DNA from: Actinobacteria bacterium ATB1
Lineage (GTDB): Bacteria; Actinomycetota; Acidimicrobiia; UBA2766
DNA length: 6,722 nucleotides
NCBI GenBank assembly: GCA_021404985.1
Contig: QWHP01000162.1
Location: 1-6,722, forward strand
Direction of reading: 5' to 3'
The translations under genes were made by a program, and so were the position numbers. The notes under the pieces were generated by a model. The model was not told the origin of the DNA. It made no database searches and saw only the letters and a program-made list of their open reading frames with translations. Below are positions 5,004-6,722 of this stretch, one piece after another (position 1 is the first letter of the stretch; every line of letters begins with the position of its first letter).

Positions 5004-5689
5004 CGCAGCATGTTCCCCGTGACGTCCAAGCGCGGGGCATACGCGCCGACGAAGTTCTGGGGGAGCCAGCCGAGATCGTCCGGTGTGTCGATGTCGGTCG
5101 CGAGTCCGGCGCGATGGACGACGCGTACCGGGATCCCCGACCTGTTCGCCGTCAGGCGGTGCTGCGCGAGGGACTCCGCCCCGAAGCGGAACCGGAGCGC
5201 GTGGGGAGGTGAGACGGCGAGGGCATTGGTGCCGTAGCCGTGCTTGTCCGCAGCGAGCGTGAGTCCCGGGCGACTTGGCAGCCGTAGAACCGCCGTGACG
5301 TCGTCGTGGCTCAGGAGTGGCAGGTCGGCGGCGATCACCAGGAGTGTGCGTGCCCCCATGTGGGAAGCGGCGGCGGCACCCTCGGAGACAGCGTAGTTGA
5401 GGCCCTCGTCCAGCAAGGCGTCGAAGTCGTAGCGGCGCACTTGGGCAGGAGGAGGGGGTCCTGCCGGTTCCGGCAGGGGCTCGGCGCCGAGGGCGGACGC
5501 CCAGGCGAGGACCTCAGGGTCGCCGGAGACGACGAGGACGGGCATCATCTCGGCCACGGTGCGGACGACGACCTCGGCCATGCGCCGCACGAGGATGTGT
5601 CGCTGGTGATCGGAGAGGACGTCCCGGAGTCGCTCCTTGGCGTTCGTGAACGACCGCACGGGGACGACCGCGAGATGCGGGATCGTCAT
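5000..5689 (-). CDS. cofC: 2-phospho-L-lactate / phosphoenolpyruvate guanylyltransferase (F420 biosynthesis)
   Basis: CofC/FbiD joins GTP to 2-phospho-L-lactate or phosphoenolpyruvate, giving the precursor that CofD/FbiA transfers to the deazaflavin Fo in coenzyme F420 synthesis. The protein has 229 residues from ATG 5689. Motifs in order are VPVRSFTNAKERL (9-21, nucleotide-binding loop), VVSGDPEVLAWA (53-64), IAADLPLL (119-126, with metal-binding D122), ADKHGYGTNAL (147-157), FGAESLAQH (169-177) and DIDTPDDL (199-206). A Pro-rich stretch, EPAGPPPPAQ (74-83), is slightly unusual. The frame is open to 5761, but that extension overlaps the divergent acyltransferase. ATG 5689 has AAGG eight bases upstream. 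It is the first gene of a two-gene unit with the PIG-L gene. Substrate choice (lactate, PEP or glycerate form) cannot be told by eye. Confidence 0.93.
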   Translation of the reverse strand: MTIPHLAVVPVRSFTNAKERLRDVLSDHQRHILVRRMAEVVVRTVAEMMPVLVVSGDPEVLAWASALGAEPLPEPAGPPPPAQVRRYDFDALLDEGLNYAVSEGAAAASHMGARTLLVIAADLPLLSHDDVTAVLRLPSRPGLTLAADKHGYGTNALAVSPPHALRFRFGAESLAQHRLTANRSGIPVRVVHRAGLATDIDTPDDLGWLPQNFVGAYAPRLDVTGNMLR

Positions 5690-5718
5690 GCGCGACGCCT
5701 TGTCGGGACCATCGGAGG

Positions 5719-5725
5719 TATCGTA
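5719..5725. promoter_or_regulatory. Overlapping divergent -10 elements between cofC and plsC
   Basis: On the plus strand TATCGT (5719-5724) fits the actinobacterial TANNNT -10 pattern and ends six bases before the plsC ATG at 5731. On the minus strand TACGAT (5725-5720) fits the same pattern and would start transcription near 5713, about 24 nt before the cofC ATG. The two share five base pairs. No convincing -35 is seen for either, so this is a positional inference. Confidence 0.45.
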
Positions 5726-5730
5726 GCGAC

Positions 5731-6510
5731 ATGAGTGCCGTCTACTCCCTGATCGGTCCACCGTTGTCCTCCGTCTGGTCGAGGTACTTCGACGAGGACG
5801 TCGTGGGCCTCGAGCACATCCCGGAGTCGGGTCCGCTCATCGTCGCCTCCAACCACATCTCCCACCTCGACCCGATAACCCTCTGCCAGGTCTTCTGGAA
5901 GAATCGCCCGCGCCGCCAGCTCAACTTCCTCGCCAAGGAGGAGCTGTTCGCGAAGCAGCCTCTGAAGAGCCTCATGAGGATCACAGGGCAGATCCCGGTC
6001 GCACGCGGGTCGTCCTCCGCGAAGGACTCGCTCGTCCACGCCCGAGAGGCACTGAACGACGGCAGGACGGTGACGATCTTCCCGGAGGGCACCGTGTCTG
6101 TCCTCTTCGTGCCGATGAAGCCTCATTCGGGTGTCGGACGCCTCGCACTCGAGACGGGGGTGGGGGTCCTGCCGATCGGGGTCTGGGGAACGCACCGCAC
6201 GATGTCGAAGTACCGCGAGAGGGACATCGTGGCACACCGTCCCGTGACGATCGATATCGGCCCCGTGCGCCGTTACGGGACGGGCGACGGAAGCGCCCGC
6301 GACGTCAGCGAAGACGTCATGTCCGCGATCGTCGGTCTCGTCGAGAGCGCCCGCACGCGATACCCGGAGCGGCCCGCCGTCGACGATTGGTGGGGTCCTC
6401 CGGACTGGCCGCTCGAGAAGGCGGGTCGCTGGCGGCCGAAACTCGACAAGTCGATGCAGCCCGACGAGGCTCTCGCGGAGGCGGCACGCGCCCTCGAGCA
6501 GGCCACGTAG
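5731..6510 (+). CDS. plsC: 1-acyl-sn-glycerol-3-phosphate acyltransferase (PlsC family)
   Basis: A membrane-associated acyltransferase predicted to acylate lysophosphatidic acid to phosphatidic acid in phospholipid synthesis, 259 residues. Motif I is NHISHLD (41-47), with catalytic H42 and D47. Motif II is GQIPVAR (86-92). Motif III is FPEGTVS (117-123), where many homologues have Arg after EGT. Motif IV is VLPIGVWGT. The C-terminal 60 residues are polar with Trp/Pro-rich DDWWGPPDWP and a charged helix, a common extension in actinobacterial versions. The ATG at 5731 has GGAGG 12 bases upstream, which is too far for ideal use. The TATCGT six bases upstream suggests a leaderless mRNA instead. 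The gene stands next to cofC as in other actinobacteria, where gpsA often follows. Other acyl acceptors remain possible. Confidence 0.92.
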   Translation: MSAVYSLIGPPLSSVWSRYFDEDVVGLEHIPESGPLIVASNHISHLDPITLCQVFWKNRPRRQLNFLAKEELFAKQPLKSLMRITGQIPVARGSSSAKDSLVHAREALNDGRTVTIFPEGTVSVLFVPMKPHSGVGRLALETGVGVLPIGVWGTHRTMSKYRERDIVAHRPVTIDIGPVRRYGTGDGSARDVSEDVMSAIVGLVESARTRYPERPAVDDWWGPPDWPLEKAGRWRPKLDKSMQPDEALAEAARALEQAT

Positions 6511-6647
6511 CCCCCGACTCCCGACCTTCCCACATCCACGTGGGTGGATTGAGTCACGTCTGTGGTGTCTGTATCTGCCCACGTGGGTTTGGGGGGTTGC
6601 GTGCGGGGGTTGTCTTGTCTACATGATGCCATGAAAGGGTTTGGCTT
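6511..6647 (+). other. G/T-rich intergenic stretch after plsC
   Basis: No convincing gene is seen. Just after the plsC stop a 6-bp hairpin ATCCAC/GTGGAT (6534-6549, loop GTGG) could be a weak terminator. From about 6540 the plus strand is unusually rich in G and T, with G runs at 6585-6587, 6591-6596, 6605-6609 and 6637-6639. A weak promoter candidate is TTGCGT (6597-6602), 17 bases, then TACATG (6620-6625). It would serve the gene starting at 6714 with a leader of about 80 nt that includes the hairpin at 6648-6713. Confidence 0.4.
6536..6587. repeat. Twin CCACGTGG palindromes
   Basis: CCACGTGG occurs at 6536-6543 and at 6579-6586; the second lies within a longer perfect palindrome, CCCACGTGGG (6578-6587). 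Start to start is 43 bp, about four helical turns. Paired dyads upstream of a gene can be operator sites. The first copy lies partly within the possible plsC terminator stem. Confidence 0.5.
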
Positions 6648-6713
6648 GGTCCCTCCTCGGGGTCAGGCACCCTTGTGGGGTGCCAAGTAAGACGACTCCG
6701 CGAGGAGGGGACC
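6648..6713 (+). promoter_or_regulatory. Long hairpin burying the Shine-Dalgarno of the gene at 6714
   Basis: GGTCCCTCCTCG (6648-6659) pairs with 6701-6713 (CGAGGAGGGGACC) over 12 bp with a single bulged G. The helix can extend inward with GGTC (6661-6664) and GACT (6694-6697). An apical stem GGCACCC/GGGTGCC (6666-6684, loop TTGTG) sits inside. GAGGAGG (6702-6708) is a strong ribosome site five bases before the ATG at 6714 and is fully inside the paired arm. A competing pairing, CTTGG (6645-6649) with CCAAG (6683-6687), would disrupt the outer helix base and the apical stem. This could be a cis-regulatory leader or a palindromic element end. It matches no riboswitch class I recognise. Confidence 0.55.
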
Positions 6714-6722
6714 ATGGCGTCA
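6714..6722 (+). CDS. Start of a further gene, cut by the right edge
   Basis: ATG GCG TCA at 6714-6722 follows GAGGAGG with a 5-base gap, the best ribosome site in the window. Only three codons (Met-Ala-Ser) are visible, so the product cannot be named. By synteny gpsA would be a common neighbour after plsC in actinobacteria. The palindromic leader leaves a transposase-type gene as another possibility. Both are guesses. Confidence 0.45.

Noticed and set aside
4206..5237. A 343-codon plus-strand frame across the deacetylase and the end of cofC
   Set aside because: It starts inside the terminator hairpin, spans two real minus-strand genes and shows no domain.
5686..6582. A 298-codon minus-strand frame opposite plsC
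   Set aside because: Arg/Asp/His-rich antisense reading of a gene with intact acyltransferase motifs.
6648..6713. Known riboswitch classes for the right-edge hairpin (guanidine, ZTP, fluoride, cobalamin, SAM)
   Set aside because: None of the conserved cores that I can recall for these classes is present. Only stem complementarity supports a regulatory role.

Overview
The window is GC-rich with GC-biased codon use. It carries an HU protein with a Lys/Ala/Pro-rich histone-like tail, an F420 biosynthesis gene (cofC/fbiD type) and adjacent tRNA-Gln(CTG) and tRNA-Glu(CTC) genes. Together these point to an actinobacterium (Actinomycetota), possibly a deep-branching class; class and genus cannot be fixed from the sequence alone. 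The region reads as chromosomal core with a few local substitutions. I see no CRISPR array, phage module or complete insertion sequence.

Layout from left to right. (1) Positions 1-1318, minus strand: a two-gene unit of a PaaI/hot-dog thioesterase followed by a KefB-type cation:proton antiporter that runs off the left edge. (2) Positions 1438-1631, plus strand: a probable promoter and two back-to-back tRNA genes, Gln(CTG) and Glu(CTC), both encoding CCA. (3) Positions 1703-3046, plus: an MFS exporter of the EntS/MFS_3 type. (4) Positions 3056-3406, minus: a small protein of unknown function, convergent with the exporter. (5) Positions 3481-4242, plus: a good sigma-A-like promoter, a leader of about 195 nt with several hairpins and a tandem 12-bp repeat, the HU gene, and a perfect 18-bp hairpin that probably terminates transcription from both sides. 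(6) Positions 4242-5689, minus: cofC and a PIG-L/LmbE deacetylase overlapping by ATGA. (7) Positions 5731-6510, plus: a PlsC-type acyltransferase, divergent from cofC, with overlapping -10-like elements between them. (8) Positions 6511-6722: a G/T-rich intergenic stretch ending in a long hairpin that buries a strong Shine-Dalgarno sequence just before an ATG at the right edge.

The series tRNA-Gln/tRNA-Glu, HU, cofC and plsC resembles a gene neighbourhood known across Actinobacteria; in Mycobacterium tuberculosis hupB, ppk, fbiD and gpsA lie close together, with leuCD beside hupB. Here leuCD, which would be expected near HU, is not seen. The exporter and the unknown gene occupy that place.

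No clearly new multi-gene system is present. The most interesting items are the Shine-Dalgarno-burying hairpin at the right edge, the structured HU leader, the translationally coupled cofC-PIG-L pair, the overlapping divergent -10 elements and the unrecognised small protein at 3056-3406.
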